A DNA stretch of 45,908 nt from Thiohalomonas denitrificans (GTDB lineage: Bacteria; Pseudomonadota; Gammaproteobacteria; Thiohalomonadales; Thiohalomonadaceae), in assembly GCA_020725115.1 (NCBI GenBank), contig DYFR01000026.1, forward strand, positions 1 to 45,908, given 5' to 3'. Numbering within the stretch: the first letter of the stretch is position 1; each line of letters begins with the position of its first letter. The notes under the pieces were generated by a model. The model was not told where the DNA came from, ran no database searches, and was given only the letters and a program-made list of their open reading frames with translations. The translations under genes were made by a program, and so were the position numbers. This document shows, piece after piece, positions 30,344-39,774 of this stretch.

Positions 30344-30356
30344 GAAACTTTGGGCG

Positions 30357-30692
30357 TTACTGCTTGGGCGAAGGCAGGTCTGACTTCTCCTGTGCGGCAG
30401 GCTGGCCGGCAGTGGCCGGTGCCATCGGTGCGACAATTTCAGTCACGCTCTGGGGTACTGGGCTGCGGCCCGAAAAATAGGCCAGCGAAAGACTGGTCAC
30501 AAAGAATACCGTAGCCAGGATCGCCGTGGTCCGGGTAAGAAACGAACCTGAACCCCGAGCACCAAACACGGTGGCCGAGGCACCACTGCCAAAGGCCGCG
30601 CCTGCATCGGCACCCTTGCCCTGCTGCAGCAACACCAAGCCTACGACGCCGAGCGCCGTCAGTACATGAACAATCAGGATAACCGTCTGCAT
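30357..30692 (-). CDS. secG: protein-export membrane protein SecG
   Basis: A 111-residue Sec translocon subunit with two transmembrane helices (VILIVHVLTALGVVGLVLL and TTAILATVFFVTSLSLAYF). The GKGADAGAAFGSGASATVFGARG loop between them is the family signature. The C-terminal tail is Pro/Ala-rich. It follows tpiA by 21 nt and ends 13 nt before the Leu tRNA. Confidence 0.95.
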   Translation of the reverse strand: MQTVILIVHVLTALGVVGLVLLQQGKGADAGAAFGSGASATVFGARGSGSFLTRTTAILATVFFVTSLSLAYFSGRSPVPQSVTEIVAPMAPATAGQPAAQEKSDLPSPKQ

Positions 30693-30713
30693 ACTATTCC
30701 TATCCGGCGCGCC

Positions 30714-31466
30714 TTAGTTGGCTGCGCGGCAAATGGTCAAAAAATCTTCGGCCTTGAGCGAAGCACCGCCGATGAGGCCACCGTCGATGTCGGCCTGGGC
30801 CAACAACGACTCCGCATTGGCGGCATTCATGCTGCCGCCGTAAAGGATCTGCACCTTGTCCGCCACGGCTGCATCGGCTGCGGCCAGACTGCGGCGGATG
30901 AAGGCATGCACCTCCTGCGCCTGCTCGGGACTGGCGGTCTTGCCGGTACCGATGGCCCACACCGGCTCGTAGGCAATCACGCCATCGGCCAGGGCAGCCA
31001 CGCCCTCCAGGTCGATCACCGCCTGCAACTGCCGCGCCACCACCTGCTCGGTGACGCCCCGCTCGCGCTCATCCAGGGTCTCACCCACGCACAGGATGGG
31101 CACCAGGCCGGCGGCACGGGCCACGGCAAATTTCTTCGCCACCACCGCATCGCTCTCGCCATACAGGGCGCGACGCTCGGAATGGCCGACGATGACGTAG
31201 CGGCACTGGAAATCCAGCAGCATCGAGGCAGCGATTTCACCGGTAAAGGCGCCGGATGCCTCGGTACTCAGGTTCTGTGCACCCCAGGCGATGGGACTGC
31301 CGGCCAGCTGCGCCGCCACATCCGGAAGGTAGATATAGGGGGCACACACCACGACTTCCGCCCTGGTCACACTGCCGATGCCCTGCCCGATGCCGTCCAA
31401 CAACGCCTTGATAGCGGCCCTGGAGCCATTCATTTTCCAGTTACCAGCCACCAGCGGTCGTCGCAT
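30714..31466 (-). CDS. tpiA: triosephosphate isomerase
   Basis: A 250-residue TIM-barrel enzyme interconverting dihydroxyacetone phosphate and glyceraldehyde-3-phosphate. AGNWKMNGS (residues 7-15), catalytic His in VGHSERR and catalytic Glu in YEPVWAIGTGK are present, as is the phosphate-binding YGGSMNAAN. The start is ATG with GAGG 8 nt upstream. It lies between glmM and secG. Confidence 0.97.
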   Translation of the reverse strand: MRRPLVAGNWKMNGSRAAIKALLDGIGQGIGSVTRAEVVVCAPYIYLPDVAAQLAGSPIAWGAQNLSTEASGAFTGEIAASMLLDFQCRYVIVGHSERRALYGESDAVVAKKFAVARAAGLVPILCVGETLDERERGVTEQVVARQLQAVIDLEGVAALADGVIAYEPVWAIGTGKTASPEQAQEVHAFIRRSLAAADAAVADKVQILYGGSMNAANAESLLAQADIDGGLIGGASLKAEDFLTICRAAN

Positions 31467-31530
31467 CAGCCCATCCTCCAGAATTCGGTGTAAAAACAGC
31501 GCGGAAGCTTACCCGCTGGCGACCAATAAA

Positions 31531-32877
31531 TCAATTGGAACCCTGTACCGCCTGCCGCACCACAGCGGCCAGCTCGGCAACGACGCGTTCCACCAGCACG
31601 GCGTCCTCGCCCTCGGCCATTACCCGCACCACCGGTTCGGTGCCGGAAGGCCGCAGCAGCACGCGGCCGCTGTGCGCAAAGGTCGCCTCCGCCGCCCGCA
31701 CGGCCTCCTGCACCAGATCGGAGGCCATCACGTCGAAGGGGTAGTGCAGTCTCACATTGACCATTTTCTGCGGATACTTGCTCATGCCGCTCTTCAGTGC
31801 GTGCAGGCTGTTGCCGCTGCGCGCCACTGCCATCAACACCTGCAGGGCGGAGACGATGCCGTCGCCGGTGGTGGTGCAATCGCGGCAGATGATGTGGCCG
31901 GAGGATTCCCCGCCCAGGGGCCAGCCCAGGTTCTGCATCTGCTCCAGCACGTAGCGGTCGCCCACCTTGGCGCGCTGGAAGCCAATACCGGCGGCGGTCA
32001 GCGCATGCTCCATGCCCAGGTTGCTCATCAGCGTCCCCACCACGCCGGCCAAACCGCCCTGGCGCTGGCGCTCCATGGCAATGATGAACAGCAATTCGTC
32101 GCCATCGACGATGGCGCCGGTGTGGTCGACCATGATCACGCGATCACCATCACCATCAAAGGCGATGCCCAAATCGGCCTTGTGTTCCAGCACCGTGCGC
32201 TGCAGCAGGGCCGGATGGGTGGAACCGCAGTCGACGTTGATGTTGAGCCCATCCGGCTCGGCGCCGATCTTGACCACCTCGGCGCCCAGCTCGCGGAACA
32301 CGCGCGGCGCAACGAAATAGGTGGCGCCGTTGGCGCAGTCCACCACGATCTTCAGGCCGGCCAGGCTCAGGGTGTTGGGGAAGGTGCTCTTACAGAATTC
32401 GATATAGCGGCCGCCGGCGTCCACCACCCGCTCGGCCTTGCCCAGGTGCGCCGACGGCGCCATGGTCATGGGTTCGTCCAGCGCAGCCTCGATGGCCAGC
32501 TCCACCTCGTCGGGCAGCTTGGTGCCGGCGGCGGAGAAGAACTTGATGCCGTTGTCCTCGTAGGGATTGTGCGAGGCACTGATCACGATGCCGGCGGTGG
32601 CGCGCAGGGTGCGCGTCAGGTAGGCGATGGCCGGGGTCGGCATCGGCCCGAGCAGGCGTATGTCCAGCCCTGCCGCGGACAGGCCTGCCTCCAGGGCCGA
32701 CTCGAACATATAACCGGAAATACGCGTGTCCTTGCCGATGATCACCTTGCCGCCATGATTGCCCTGCGACAGGACACGCCCGGCGGCCCAGCCCAGCTTG
32801 AGCATGAACTCCGGCGTGATGGGGAAATCCCCCACCTTGCCGCGGATGCCGTCGGTACCGAAATACTTGCGTGCCAT
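31531..32877 (-). CDS. glmM: phosphoglucosamine mutase
   Basis: A 448-residue enzyme that makes glucosamine-1-phosphate for UDP-GlcNAc, hence peptidoglycan and [14 protein letters not shown] at the start, the phosphoserine loop [12 protein letters not shown], the metal motif DGDGDR and the C-terminal RPSGTEP are complete. The frame begins 12 codons upstream, but the ATG at 32877 has AGGAAAA upstream and the family start. It is separated from folP by a repeat-bearing gap, while in most relatives the two are nearly adjacent. Confidence 0.96.
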   Translation of the reverse strand: MARKYFGTDGIRGKVGDFPITPEFMLKLGWAAGRVLSQGNHGGKVIIGKDTRISGYMFESALEAGLSAAGLDIRLLGPMPTPAIAYLTRTLRATAGIVISASHNPYEDNGIKFFSAAGTKLPDEVELAIEAALDEPMTMAPSAHLGKAERVVDAGGRYIEFCKSTFPNTLSLAGLKIVVDCANGATYFVAPRVFRELGAEVVKIGAEPDGLNINVDCGSTHPALLQRTVLEHKADLGIAFDGDGDRVIMVDHTGAIVDGDELLFIIAMERQRQGGLAGVVGTLMSNLGMEHALTAAGIGFQRAKVGDRYVLEQMQNLGWPLGGESSGHIICRDCTTTGDGIVSALQVLMAVARSGNSLHALKSGMSKYPQKMVNVRLHYPFDVMASDLVQEAVRAAEATFAHSGRVLLRPSGTEPVVRVMAEGEDAVLVERVVAELAAVVRQAVQGSN

Positions 32878-32913
32878 GGTTTTCCTTCCATTAATCCCTG
32901 CAAAAAGATTCAC

Positions 32914-33003
32914 CGCAAAGACGTGAAGACCTCAATGCAAAACCCATTTGCCGCAGAGACGCGGAGGCGCAGAGATAGTCATTCATAACTCTGCGCCTCT
33001 GCG
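32914..33003. repeat. iterated CGCAGAGA words in inverted arrangement
   Basis: In the 153-nt folP-glmM gap, a 3-copy array of 8-nt words (CGCAGAGA, CGCGGAGG, CGCAGAGA; 32952-32975) is followed by 13 nt and then the inverted words CTCTGCGCCTCTGCG (32989-33003). A degenerate pair CGCAAAGACGTGAAGA lies at 32914-32929. It has the same arm style as the carA/carB element, where the middle copy also differs from the outer ones. Confidence 0.8.
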
Positions 33004-33030
33004 ACGGATGTTCTGTTTTTATGAACACCA

Positions 33031-33861
33031 TCACTCCGCCGCCTGCACTGCCGCCACCATCTTGAGCGCATCGGCGCTGGCCTTGACATCATGCACACGC
33101 ACGATGGCGGCACCAAGCCAGGCGCCCAGGGTGGCGACGGCCAGGCTGCCGTACAGGCGCCCCTCCAGCGGCACGTCCAGCACAGCGCCGATCATGCTCT
33201 TGCGCGACATGCCCACCAGCAAGGGCAGGCCCAGTTCATGCAGCATGGGCAGATGCTTGAGCAGGCTCAGATTGTGTCCCAGGGTCTTGCCGAAGCCGAA
33301 ACCGGGGTCGAGCAGGATGCGCTCACGCGCGATGCCGGCGGCAACGCATTTCTCCACCCGCCGCGCCAGAAAGTCGCGCACCTCGCCGACCACGTCCGCA
33401 TAGTGCGGCGCCTGCTGCATGGTGCGCGGCTCACCCTGCATGTGCATCAGGCACACCGGCACCCGCAATTCCGCAGCCGCCGCCAGCGCGCCCGGCTGTT
33501 GCAGCGCGCACACATCGTTAATCAGCCCCGCACCCGCCGCCACTGCGGCGCGCATCACCTCGGGCTTGCTGGTATCCACCGAAACCGGTACCGGGAGTTC
33601 TGCGACCAGCGCCTGGATGACCGGCACCACCCGCGCGATCTCTTCCTCCGCGGCTACTGCTGCCGCGCCCGGCCGGGTGGACTCGCCGCCGACATCGATG
33701 ATTGCGGCCCCCTCCGCCACCATCTGCCGCGCCCGCGTCACCGCCACGGCAGGGTCGAGATAGCGGCCGCCGTCGGAAAAGGAGTCGGGCGTGACGTTCA
33801 GTATCCCCATCACGTGGGGGACGGACAGGTCGAGGGGTTTGCCGGCGCAGTCGAGAAGCAT
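33031..33861 (-). CDS. folP: dihydropteroate synthase
   Basis: A 276-residue folate enzyme (target of sulfonamides) joining pABA to the pterin pyrophosphate. MGILNVTPDSFSDGG, VDTSKPEVM, LDPGFGFGKTLGHN and VGMSRKSMIG are the pterin- and pABA-binding segments. The start is ATG at 33861. It usually follows ftsH directly; here an accessory block lies between. Confidence 0.96.
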   Translation of the reverse strand: MLLDCAGKPLDLSVPHVMGILNVTPDSFSDGGRYLDPAVAVTRARQMVAEGAAIIDVGGESTRPGAAAVAAEEEIARVVPVIQALVAELPVPVSVDTSKPEVMRAAVAAGAGLINDVCALQQPGALAAAAELRVPVCLMHMQGEPRTMQQAPHYADVVGEVRDFLARRVEKCVAAGIARERILLDPGFGFGKTLGHNLSLLKHLPMLHELGLPLLVGMSRKSMIGAVLDVPLEGRLYGSLAVATLGAWLGAAIVRVHDVKASADALKMVAAVQAAE

Positions 33862-33923
33862 AAGTGGCGGATTATCCCAGAATCCGCCTACAGCGCCTAC
33901 CTGTGACAGAAACGGTTTCCGGG

Positions 33924-34484
33924 CTACTTCATCCGCACCAGACGCACACGGGCGGCATAGGTCTTGTCGTCGGCACCGTCGAAGCCATTGTGGAAATTGA
34001 TGAGCCAGGCAATGTCACGGTTACTGGAACTGGGTGTGGCCGACCAATACCAGTGGGACGGGGTGTCCGGAAAGATGGTGGCGTTGACCGCCGGGGCATG
34101 GCAGCCCTCCTCGATGATCGACTCCAGTTGCATCTTGTCGGGCAGGCGCCAGTCGGTGCGGCCGGCATACCCTGCCCGGCCATCGCCGTCGTCGTCAGCG
34201 GCGCCGCTGTTGATGTCCACCGCCGCCTGCAGGGCCTGCTGCCAGGTGTATTGTCTGACCGCACCGGTGCAGCCACGCCCACTCCAGGTCTGTCCCAGAC
34301 TACAGCGCATCCACACCAGCCCGGTGCCGGTGTGACTCACGGTGCCGTCGCCGTTATCGACAAACATGGTGTCGGGCGTGGTCTCCGGCATATCGGTCTT
34401 TTCCTGCGCACAGGCCGCCACGGCGGACGATGCGGCAGCGGCCAGATACAGTGCCAACAGTGGGGTCAGGACTCTTGCTTTCAC
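33924..34484 (-). CDS. DUF1566 (Lcl domain) secreted or lipo-protein
   Basis: A 186-residue protein from a GTG start (34484) with AGGAG 7 nt upstream. A signal-like N terminus (ARVLTPLLALYLAAAASSAVAAC) may end in a lipobox-like VAAC. The rest matches the DUF1566/Lcl domain: TGLVWMRCSLG, a TDWRLPDKMQLESIIE segment and YWSATPSS near the C terminus. The domain is common in exported proteins of environmental bacteria; the function is unknown. The longer frame starts at a TTG and is less likely. Confidence 0.78.
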   Translation of the reverse strand: MKARVLTPLLALYLAAAASSAVAACAQEKTDMPETTPDTMFVDNGDGTVSHTGTGLVWMRCSLGQTWSGRGCTGAVRQYTWQQALQAAVDINSGAADDDGDGRAGYAGRTDWRLPDKMQLESIIEEGCHAPAVNATIFPDTPSHWYWSATPSSSNRDIAWLINFHNGFDGADDKTYAARVRLVRMK

Positions 34485-34633
34485 GGTGGGACTCCTTGCA
34501 GAAAAGGCAAACGACAGTGACAACTGCCCCTACTCTAGCCCGCACCAAGTTCACTTGCCCTGATCGGCGTCAAGCGTCTGTGCGTAAGGAAATGCGCTAT
34601 GCTTGGGGTACCCTTGCCACGGAGAAAACTGCC

Positions 34634-34903
34634 ATGAACAGGAAAGCAAGCACCCTCGCCGCTGCCGCCATTCTCGTTGCGGCCAGCGCGCAGGCACAGC
34701 AACCCGCACCGCAGCGCTGGGATCCGGCGGTCCAGCAGAAGCAGTTGAAAAAACAGGAGCTGGAAAAAGAGCAGGAGCGGCAACGCCTGCAACAGCAACA
34801 GACCGGCAAGCAGACGCAACAGCAGCAACAGAAGCTGAAGCAAATCGAAATGAACCCCGAGCGCACCCTGCAGGATCGCATCGGCCCGGGACCGGTCGCC
34901 TGA
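34634..34903 (+). CDS. small Gln-rich secreted protein
   Basis: An 89-residue protein with an N-terminal signal peptide (KASTLAAAAILVAASAQAQQ), then a Gln/Lys/Glu-rich segment (KQLKKQELEKEQERQRLQQQQ) likely to be a coiled coil or helix, and the tail MNPERTLQDRIGPGPVA. The ATG at 34634 has GGAG 9 nt upstream. It is divergent from the DUF1566 gene and followed 28 nt later by the PP-loop gene on the same strand. I do not recognise a family; the composition makes a chance ORF less likely but not excluded. Confidence 0.6.
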   Translation: MNRKASTLAAAAILVAASAQAQQPAPQRWDPAVQQKQLKKQELEKEQERQRLQQQQTGKQTQQQQQKLKQIEMNPERTLQDRIGPGPVA

Positions 34904-34931
34904 CTTCCCCCTGCCGCGGACGGCCGGCACG

Positions 34932-36266
34932 ATGCAGATCCATGTCGCGCCGACCGACTGCGGCTTCTCCCTGGAAATAGGCGGCGACTATTTCCGCGCC
35001 CCGCCCTGTGAGTTCCGCTATCCGCGCGATATCTGGCAGGCCTACCCGGCCAAGGCGGCGCTGATCCGCGAACTGGCCTACATCACCACCCTCGCCACCC
35101 CGCTGATCCTCGAACATCCCCGCGTCAGTTACGACACGCCGCGTCCGCTGCTGTTCGAGCGCTACCGCGCCCTCTTCGCCCAGGCCATACCCAATCTGGT
35201 CGAGGCCATACCGGCGCACAGCAGCAGCGAGGTCTTTGCCCGCTTTCACGCCCTGCACCATCACTTCGCCGGCAATGCCGACACCGAGGCGTTGCCGCTG
35301 CAGGGCTGGAATCCACGCCGCGCCGTGTTGCCGCTCAGTTTCGGCAAGGACAGCCTGCTCAGCCTCGCCACCCTGCGCGAACTCGGCTATGAGGTGATTC
35401 CGGTCAGCATCGACGAGCGCATGCTGCCGCGCGGCACTGCGCTGCGCGAGCCGCTGATGGCGCGCCTGCGCCGCGAACACGACCTGGAATGTCTGTCGCT
35501 GGTGAACGAAATCCAGTTGCTGTCGGATCACGAGGTACTCAAGACACCACCCACACGGTTGTATCAGGTGCAGGTGCACTTCATCTATGCCCTGGCCATG
35601 CTGCCCTATTGCAGCTATTTTGGCGCACCGCTGATCGTGCTCAGCAACGAACTGCTGCCCGGCCTGGACAAGGTGCAGCGCGAGGGGTATCTGCTGCCGC
35701 AGCGCTACATGCAGGGCGAAGAGGCCAACCTGGAAATGGATCGCATGGTGCAGGAACTGAGCGCCGGCCAGGTGCGGGTGGCCAATCCCATCGGGGCGCT
35801 GGGCAATCTGGCCATCCATACCCTGCTGCACCGACACTTTCCCGAATTCGGCGCCTATCAGGTGAGTTGTCATCTGGAGGTAACGCAACACACGCGCTGG
35901 TGTCACGACTGCGAACGCTGCAGCCACGCCTATCTGTACTTCCGCGCCCTGGGCCTCGACCCCCTTGCCTACGGCTTTGAACACAGCCTGCTCGACGGCA
36001 GCAACGATCATCACTTTGTCACCACCGCCCCGTTACCGCATATCGATGATGCACACCGCCGCTTCCTGCGTGGCGAGGAGCGCGTGGCCGCGTGGAGGGC
36101 ACGTCGCCGCGGTGAGGAGTTCCCGGCCTGGACGCCGCAGCAACTGGATGAGGCGACAGATGCCGCGGACTATCTGCTGGCCCTGCACCGGCAGGCCCAT
36201 CATCCGCTGGAAACAGCGGCGCACACCTTGTACGAAAGGCTGCTGCGTCCCCATTACGCCGGATGA
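34932..36266 (+). CDS. MurL-like PP-loop family protein
   Basis: A 444-residue protein with a modified PP-loop LSFGKDSLLS (about residue 137), a SNELLPG segment (about 238) and a cysteine cluster WCHDCERC (about 325). This order (PP-loop, SNE, WCxxCxxC) matches the layout I know from MurL, the epimerase of UDP-MurNAc-L-Ala-L-Glu in Xanthomonas, and from QueC-like proteins. The N terminus also has the FRYPRDI-type start of such proteins. No MurD partner is beside it, so the substrate is uncertain. It is on the plus strand, unlike its neighbours, and its end shares a terminator with ftsH. Confidence 0.6.
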   Translation: MQIHVAPTDCGFSLEIGGDYFRAPPCEFRYPRDIWQAYPAKAALIRELAYITTLATPLILEHPRVSYDTPRPLLFERYRALFAQAIPNLVEAIPAHSSSEVFARFHALHHHFAGNADTEALPLQGWNPRRAVLPLSFGKDSLLSLATLRELGYEVIPVSIDERMLPRGTALREPLMARLRREHDLECLSLVNEIQLLSDHEVLKTPPTRLYQVQVHFIYALAMLPYCSYFGAPLIVLSNELLPGLDKVQREGYLLPQRYMQGEEANLEMDRMVQELSAGQVRVANPIGALGNLAIHTLLHRHFPEFGAYQVSCHLEVTQHTRWCHDCERCSHAYLYFRALGLDPLAYGFEHSLLDGSNDHHFVTTAPLPHIDDAHRRFLRGEERVAAWRARRRGEEFPAWTPQQLDEATDAADYLLALHRQAHHPLETAAHTLYERLLRPHYAG

Positions 36267-36272
36267 AAAAAA

Positions 36273-36294
36273 ACCGGCAGCTTGCGCTGCCGGT
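36273..36294. terminator. bidirectional terminator between PP-loop gene and ftsH
   Basis: ACCGGCAGC-TTGC-GCTGCCGGT is a perfect 9-bp stem. On the minus strand it is followed by 8 T, ending ftsH transcription. On the plus strand it is followed by CTTTAT, adequate for the PP-loop gene. The two genes converge here with a gap of 54 nt. Confidence 0.9.
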
Positions 36295-36320
36295 CTTTAT
36301 CCTGCGGCAAAACCGCTCGT

Positions 36321-38234
36321 TTAGTGCTGACTGGCCGGATCGCCCAACGTACCGCCGGCGGTATCATCCTTGTCTGCGGTGCTGCCGGTACCGGATTTGG
36401 GCTCGTGATCAGTCCAGTCCACCGGCGGACGCGGTGTCTTGCCGTCCATGATGTCGTTGATCTGATCCAGGTCGATGGTTTCATACTTCATCAATGCATC
36501 GGCCATGCTATGCAGCTTGTCCGTATTCTCGATCAGGATACGTCTGGAGCGCTCGTAATTGCGATCGATGAACAGGCGCACTTCCTCGTCGATGATGTGT
36601 GCGGTCTCGTCGGAGACGTTCTTGTGCTGGGTCACCGAACGGCCGAGGAACACCTCGCCCTCCTCCTCGGTGTAGGTCAGCGGCCCCAGCTTTTCCGACA
36701 GGCCCCACTTGGTCACCATATTGCGGGCCAGTTCGGTGGCGCGCTGGATATCGTTGGAGGCACCGGTGGTCACCTTCTCCGGACCGAAGATCAGTTCCTC
36801 GGCGATACGTCCGCCGAACAGGCTGGAAATCTGGCTCTCCAGACGCTGCTTGCTGTAGCTGTAGCGATCCTGTTCCGGCAGGAACAGGGTCACGCCGAGC
36901 GCGCGGCCACGCGGGATGATGGACACCTTGTGCACCGGATCGTGATCCGGCACCAGACGGCCGACGATGGCATGGCCGGCCTCGTGATAGGCGGTCAGTT
37001 TCTTCTCGTCCTCGCTCATCACCATGGACTTGCGCTCGGCGCCCATCATGATCTTGTCCTTGGCACGCTCGAACTCGCCCATACCCACCAGCGTCTTGCT
37101 GGAGCGTGCAGCAAACAAGGCCGCCTCATTGACCAGGTTGGCCAGATCGGCACCGGAAAAACCGGGCGTGCCGCGGGCAATAATGGATGCATTGACATCA
37201 CTGGCCGTCGGCACCTTGCGCATGTGTACCTTCAGTATCTGCTCGCGGCCACGCACGTCGGGCAGCGGCACCACCACCTGGCGATCGAAGCGGCCCGGGC
37301 GCAGCAGTGCAGGGTCCAGTACATCGGGACGGTTGGTGGCGGCGATGACGATGACGCCCTCGTTGCCCTCGAAACCGTCCATTTCCACCAGCAGCTGGTT
37401 CAGGGTCTGCTCACGCTCGTCATGACCGCCGCCCAGACCGGCGCCGCGATGGCGACCCACGGCATCGATTTCATCGATGAAGATGATGCAGGGCGCATGC
37501 TTCTTCGCCTGCTCGAACATGTCACGCACACGCGAGGCACCGACGCCGACGAACATCTCGACGAAATCGGAACCGGAAATGGTGAAGAACGGCACCCGCG
37601 CCTCGCCGGCGATGGCCTTGGCCAGCAGGGTCTTGCCGGTACCCGGCGCACCGACCATCAGCACACCGCGTGGGATCTTGCCGCCCAGCTTGGTGAACTT
37701 GGAGGGGTCGCGCAGGAATTCCACCAGCTCGCCCACCTCATCCTTGGCCTCTTCCACGCCAGCCACGTCGGCAAAGGTCACCTTCACCTGATCCTCACCC
37801 AGCAGACGGGCGCGGCTCTTGCCGAAGGACATGGCACCACGGCCACCGCCGCCGCCCTGCATCTGCCGCATGAAGAATATCCACACGCCGATGAGCAGCA
37901 GCATGGGGAACCAGGAAATGAAAATCTGGGTCAGCAGGCCCTGGCTCTCGGGCGGCTTGGCCACCACACGCACATTGCTGTTGAGCAGATCGGCCATCAG
38001 GCCCGGGTCATCGGGGGTGTAGGTCATGAAGCGCTCACCATCCTGCCGTGTACCAATGACGGTACGGCCCTCGATCTCCACGCTCTTGATGCGTCCGGCG
38101 CGAATGTCGGAGATGAACTGGGAATACTCCAGAGGCTGGCTGACCTGGCGCTGCTGGCCAAAGTTATTGAACACCGTCATCAGGATAACGGCAATAACCA
38201 CCCACAGAATAATGTTTTTTGCGATGTCGTTCAA
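36321..38234 (-). CDS. ftsH: ATP-dependent zinc metalloprotease FtsH
   Basis: A 637-residue inner-membrane AAA+ protease that degrades misfolded membrane proteins and regulators such as LpxC in E. coli. Two N-terminal TM helices bracket a periplasmic segment (about residues 8-125). Then come Walker A GAPGTGKT, Walker [10 protein letters not shown], the [24 protein letters not shown] region and the zinc site HEAGH. The start is TTG at 38234 with GGAG upstream, giving the usual [11 protein letters not shown] terminus. It is followed by a terminator and then convergent genes rather than folP. Confidence 0.96.
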   Translation of the reverse strand: MNDIAKNIILWVVIAVILMTVFNNFGQQRQVSQPLEYSQFISDIRAGRIKSVEIEGRTVIGTRQDGERFMTYTPDDPGLMADLLNSNVRVVAKPPESQGLLTQIFISWFPMLLLIGVWIFFMRQMQGGGGGRGAMSFGKSRARLLGEDQVKVTFADVAGVEEAKDEVGELVEFLRDPSKFTKLGGKIPRGVLMVGAPGTGKTLLAKAIAGEARVPFFTISGSDFVEMFVGVGASRVRDMFEQAKKHAPCIIFIDEIDAVGRHRGAGLGGGHDEREQTLNQLLVEMDGFEGNEGVIVIAATNRPDVLDPALLRPGRFDRQVVVPLPDVRGREQILKVHMRKVPTASDVNASIIARGTPGFSGADLANLVNEAALFAARSSKTLVGMGEFERAKDKIMMGAERKSMVMSEDEKKLTAYHEAGHAIVGRLVPDHDPVHKVSIIPRGRALGVTLFLPEQDRYSYSKQRLESQISSLFGGRIAEELIFGPEKVTTGASNDIQRATELARNMVTKWGLSEKLGPLTYTEEEGEVFLGRSVTQHKNVSDETAHIIDEEVRLFIDRNYERSRRILIENTDKLHSMADALMKYETIDLDQINDIMDGKTPRPPVDWTDHEPKSGTGSTADKDDTAGGTLGDPASQH

Positions 38235-38290
38235 AATTCGTCTCCAGCTTGTCGCAGCACGGCATACCTGCCAGCGATTAGAGTACGGTA

Positions 38291-38911
38291 CTACACGGAA
38301 TAGTTCCTGGCCACCATATAAACCTCGCGCGAACGCGGCCGCGAGGCCGCCGGCTTGCGAATCACCACCTTGGCGAAGCTCTTGCGCAAGGCCTGTACGA
38401 ACTGATCCGAACCGGGCCCCTGAAACACCTTGACGACGAAATCACCGCCCGGCTTCAGCACCGTGCGGCACAGTTCCAGCGCCAGCTCCACCAGATACAT
38501 GGCGCGCGGCAGATCCACCGAGGCCATGCCACTGATATTGGGGGCTATATCGGACAATACAACGTCCACCGGCCGCTCGCCGATAAGTGCCAGCAACTGC
38601 TGCAGCACCGTCTCCTCGCGGAAGTCGCCCTCGACGATCTCCACCCCGGGCAGCGGATCCATCGGCAGGATGTCCAGCGCCACCACCCGGCCATGCTTGC
38701 CGACGATGTCGGCGGCCAGCTGCGACCAGCTGCCGGGAGCCGCACCGAGATCGACCACCGTCATGCCCGGCTTGAGCAGACGCTCCTTTTCATTGATTTC
38801 CAGCAGCTTGTAGATCGCCCGTGACCGGTAGCCCTCCTGCTGGGCCCGTTTCACATACAGGTCATCGAAATGTTCCTTGAGCCAGCGGCTACTGCTTTTG
38901 CTGCGCTTCAT
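38291..38911 (-). CDS. rlmE: 23S rRNA (uridine-2552-2'-O) methyltransferase
   Basis: A 206-residue RrmJ/FtsJ enzyme modifying U2552 in the ribosomal A-loop. The SAM site is [13 protein letters not shown], and the K-D-K-E tetrad is recognisable in [19 protein letters not shown] and VKVFQG regions. The start is ATG at 38911. It is first in the rlmE-ftsH pair and divergent from yhbY, a conserved arrangement. Confidence 0.95.
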   Translation of the reverse strand: MKRSKSSSRWLKEHFDDLYVKRAQQEGYRSRAIYKLLEINEKERLLKPGMTVVDLGAAPGSWSQLAADIVGKHGRVVALDILPMDPLPGVEIVEGDFREETVLQQLLALIGERPVDVVLSDIAPNISGMASVDLPRAMYLVELALELCRTVLKPGGDFVVKVFQGPGSDQFVQALRKSFAKVVIRKPAASRPRSREVYMVARNYSV

Positions 38912-38948
38912 CCACCCATCACCCTCTGCATCAAACCGTCCGCCGCTA

Positions 38949-38976
38949 TTACCACCCGGCGGTTCCGCGCTACACT
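38949..38976 (+). promoter_or_regulatory. weak promoter candidate for yhbY
   Basis: TTACCA (38949-38954), a 16-nt spacer and TACACT (38971-38976) lie in the 96-nt divergent gap with rlmE, about 32 nt before the yhbY start. Only 4 of 6 matches in each box. Confidence 0.3.
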
Positions 38977-39007
38977 ATGCGCCCTTTTACAGGAGTATCC
39001 GTCAATC

Positions 39008-39298
39008 ATGGCCCTGACCCAAGCGCAAAAGCGCCATCTGCGCAAACTGGCCCACGCCCTCAAACCGGTAATCATCGTCGGCAATGCGGGCGTAAGCGCG
39101 TCACTGCTGCAGGAGCTGGATGCGACCCTGGAACACCACGAGCTGATCAAGGTGCGGGTCAACGGAGAGGATCGTGCGGCACGCCAGGCCATGATCGTCG
39201 AGCTGTGCGACAAAAGCCGCGGTGAACTGGTGCAGACCATCGGCCATGTTGCGGTACTCTACCGCCGCGCAGAAAAGCCGCGACTGCAACTCTCCTGA
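39008..39298 (+). CDS. yhbY: YhbY-type RNA-binding protein
   Basis: A 96-residue CRS1-YhbY domain protein associated with large-subunit assembly. LRKLAHALKPVIIVGNAG and LIKVRVNGED are the core strands and GNAG loop. The start is ATG at 39008 with AGGAG about 12 nt upstream, a longer spacing than usual. It converges with the DUF4149 gene with only a 17-nt gap and no visible terminator. Confidence 0.92.
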   Translation: MALTQAQKRHLRKLAHALKPVIIVGNAGVSASLLQELDATLEHHELIKVRVNGEDRAARQAMIVELCDKSRGELVQTIGHVAVLYRRAEKPRLQLS

Positions 39299-39315
39299 AA
39301 CTCCACAACGTCGGA

Positions 39316-39774
39316 TTACGCTGCGCCAATCCGACCTGCAGGGTGTTCACCCAACCCCACCAACAGCAAGCCGCACAGGCTATTGAACAGATAAATAATT
39401 GAAGCAATGCCGTGCAAACGGGCGAACTGTGCCGCTTGCGCACTTCCCTCCGCCAGTCCCTGCGCCTTCAGTTGCGCCATCAGCGGCTGCAAGCCGAACT
39501 CACCTGCCACCACCAGCAACAACATCACCAGCAGCAGCCAGGCCCGCACACTGCGCAATACCAACCACCCCTGGCGCAAACCGGTGCCGAGCAGCAACAA
39601 GGTGCCGCAAACCAGGCCGAGAAAACTCACCAGGGTAAACATGCGCCCGGCCAGCATGCCGGCGAGAACACGGTCATCCAGCAGGGCAAACAGCGTCGGC
39701 ACCGCCAGATAGCCGATGGCCCACAGGGCGCCGACCCAGAGGGTGAGGAGAATACGTTCGCCGATCAAAAACAT
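39316..39774 (-). CDS. DUF4149 membrane protein
   Basis: A 152-residue protein with four hydrophobic segments (ILLTLWVGALWAIGYLAVPTLF, RMFTLVSFLGLVCGTLLLLGTGL, WLLLVMLLLVVAGEFGLQPL and IYLFNSLCGLLLVGLG). The RFARLHGIASIIYLFNSL-like C-terminal segment matches DUF4149, often next to greA in gammaproteobacteria. Function unknown. It lies after greA, beyond a repeat. Confidence 0.75.
   Translation of the reverse strand: MFLIGERILLTLWVGALWAIGYLAVPTLFALLDDRVLAGMLAGRMFTLVSFLGLVCGTLLLLGTGLRQGWLVLRSVRAWLLLVMLLLVVAGEFGLQPLMAQLKAQGLAEGSAQAAQFARLHGIASIIYLFNSLCGLLLVGLGEHPAGRIGAA

Noticed and set aside
31378..32988. A plus-strand open frame opposite glmM that ends in the glmM-folP repeat
   Set aside because: It is opposite the conserved glmM gene; its C-terminal Arg/Glu-rich tail is only a translation of the repeat words.
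36282..38303. A 673-codon plus-strand open frame opposite ftsH
   Set aside because: It is an antisense shadow of the strongly conserved ftsH, overlaps the terminator, and encodes no known domain.
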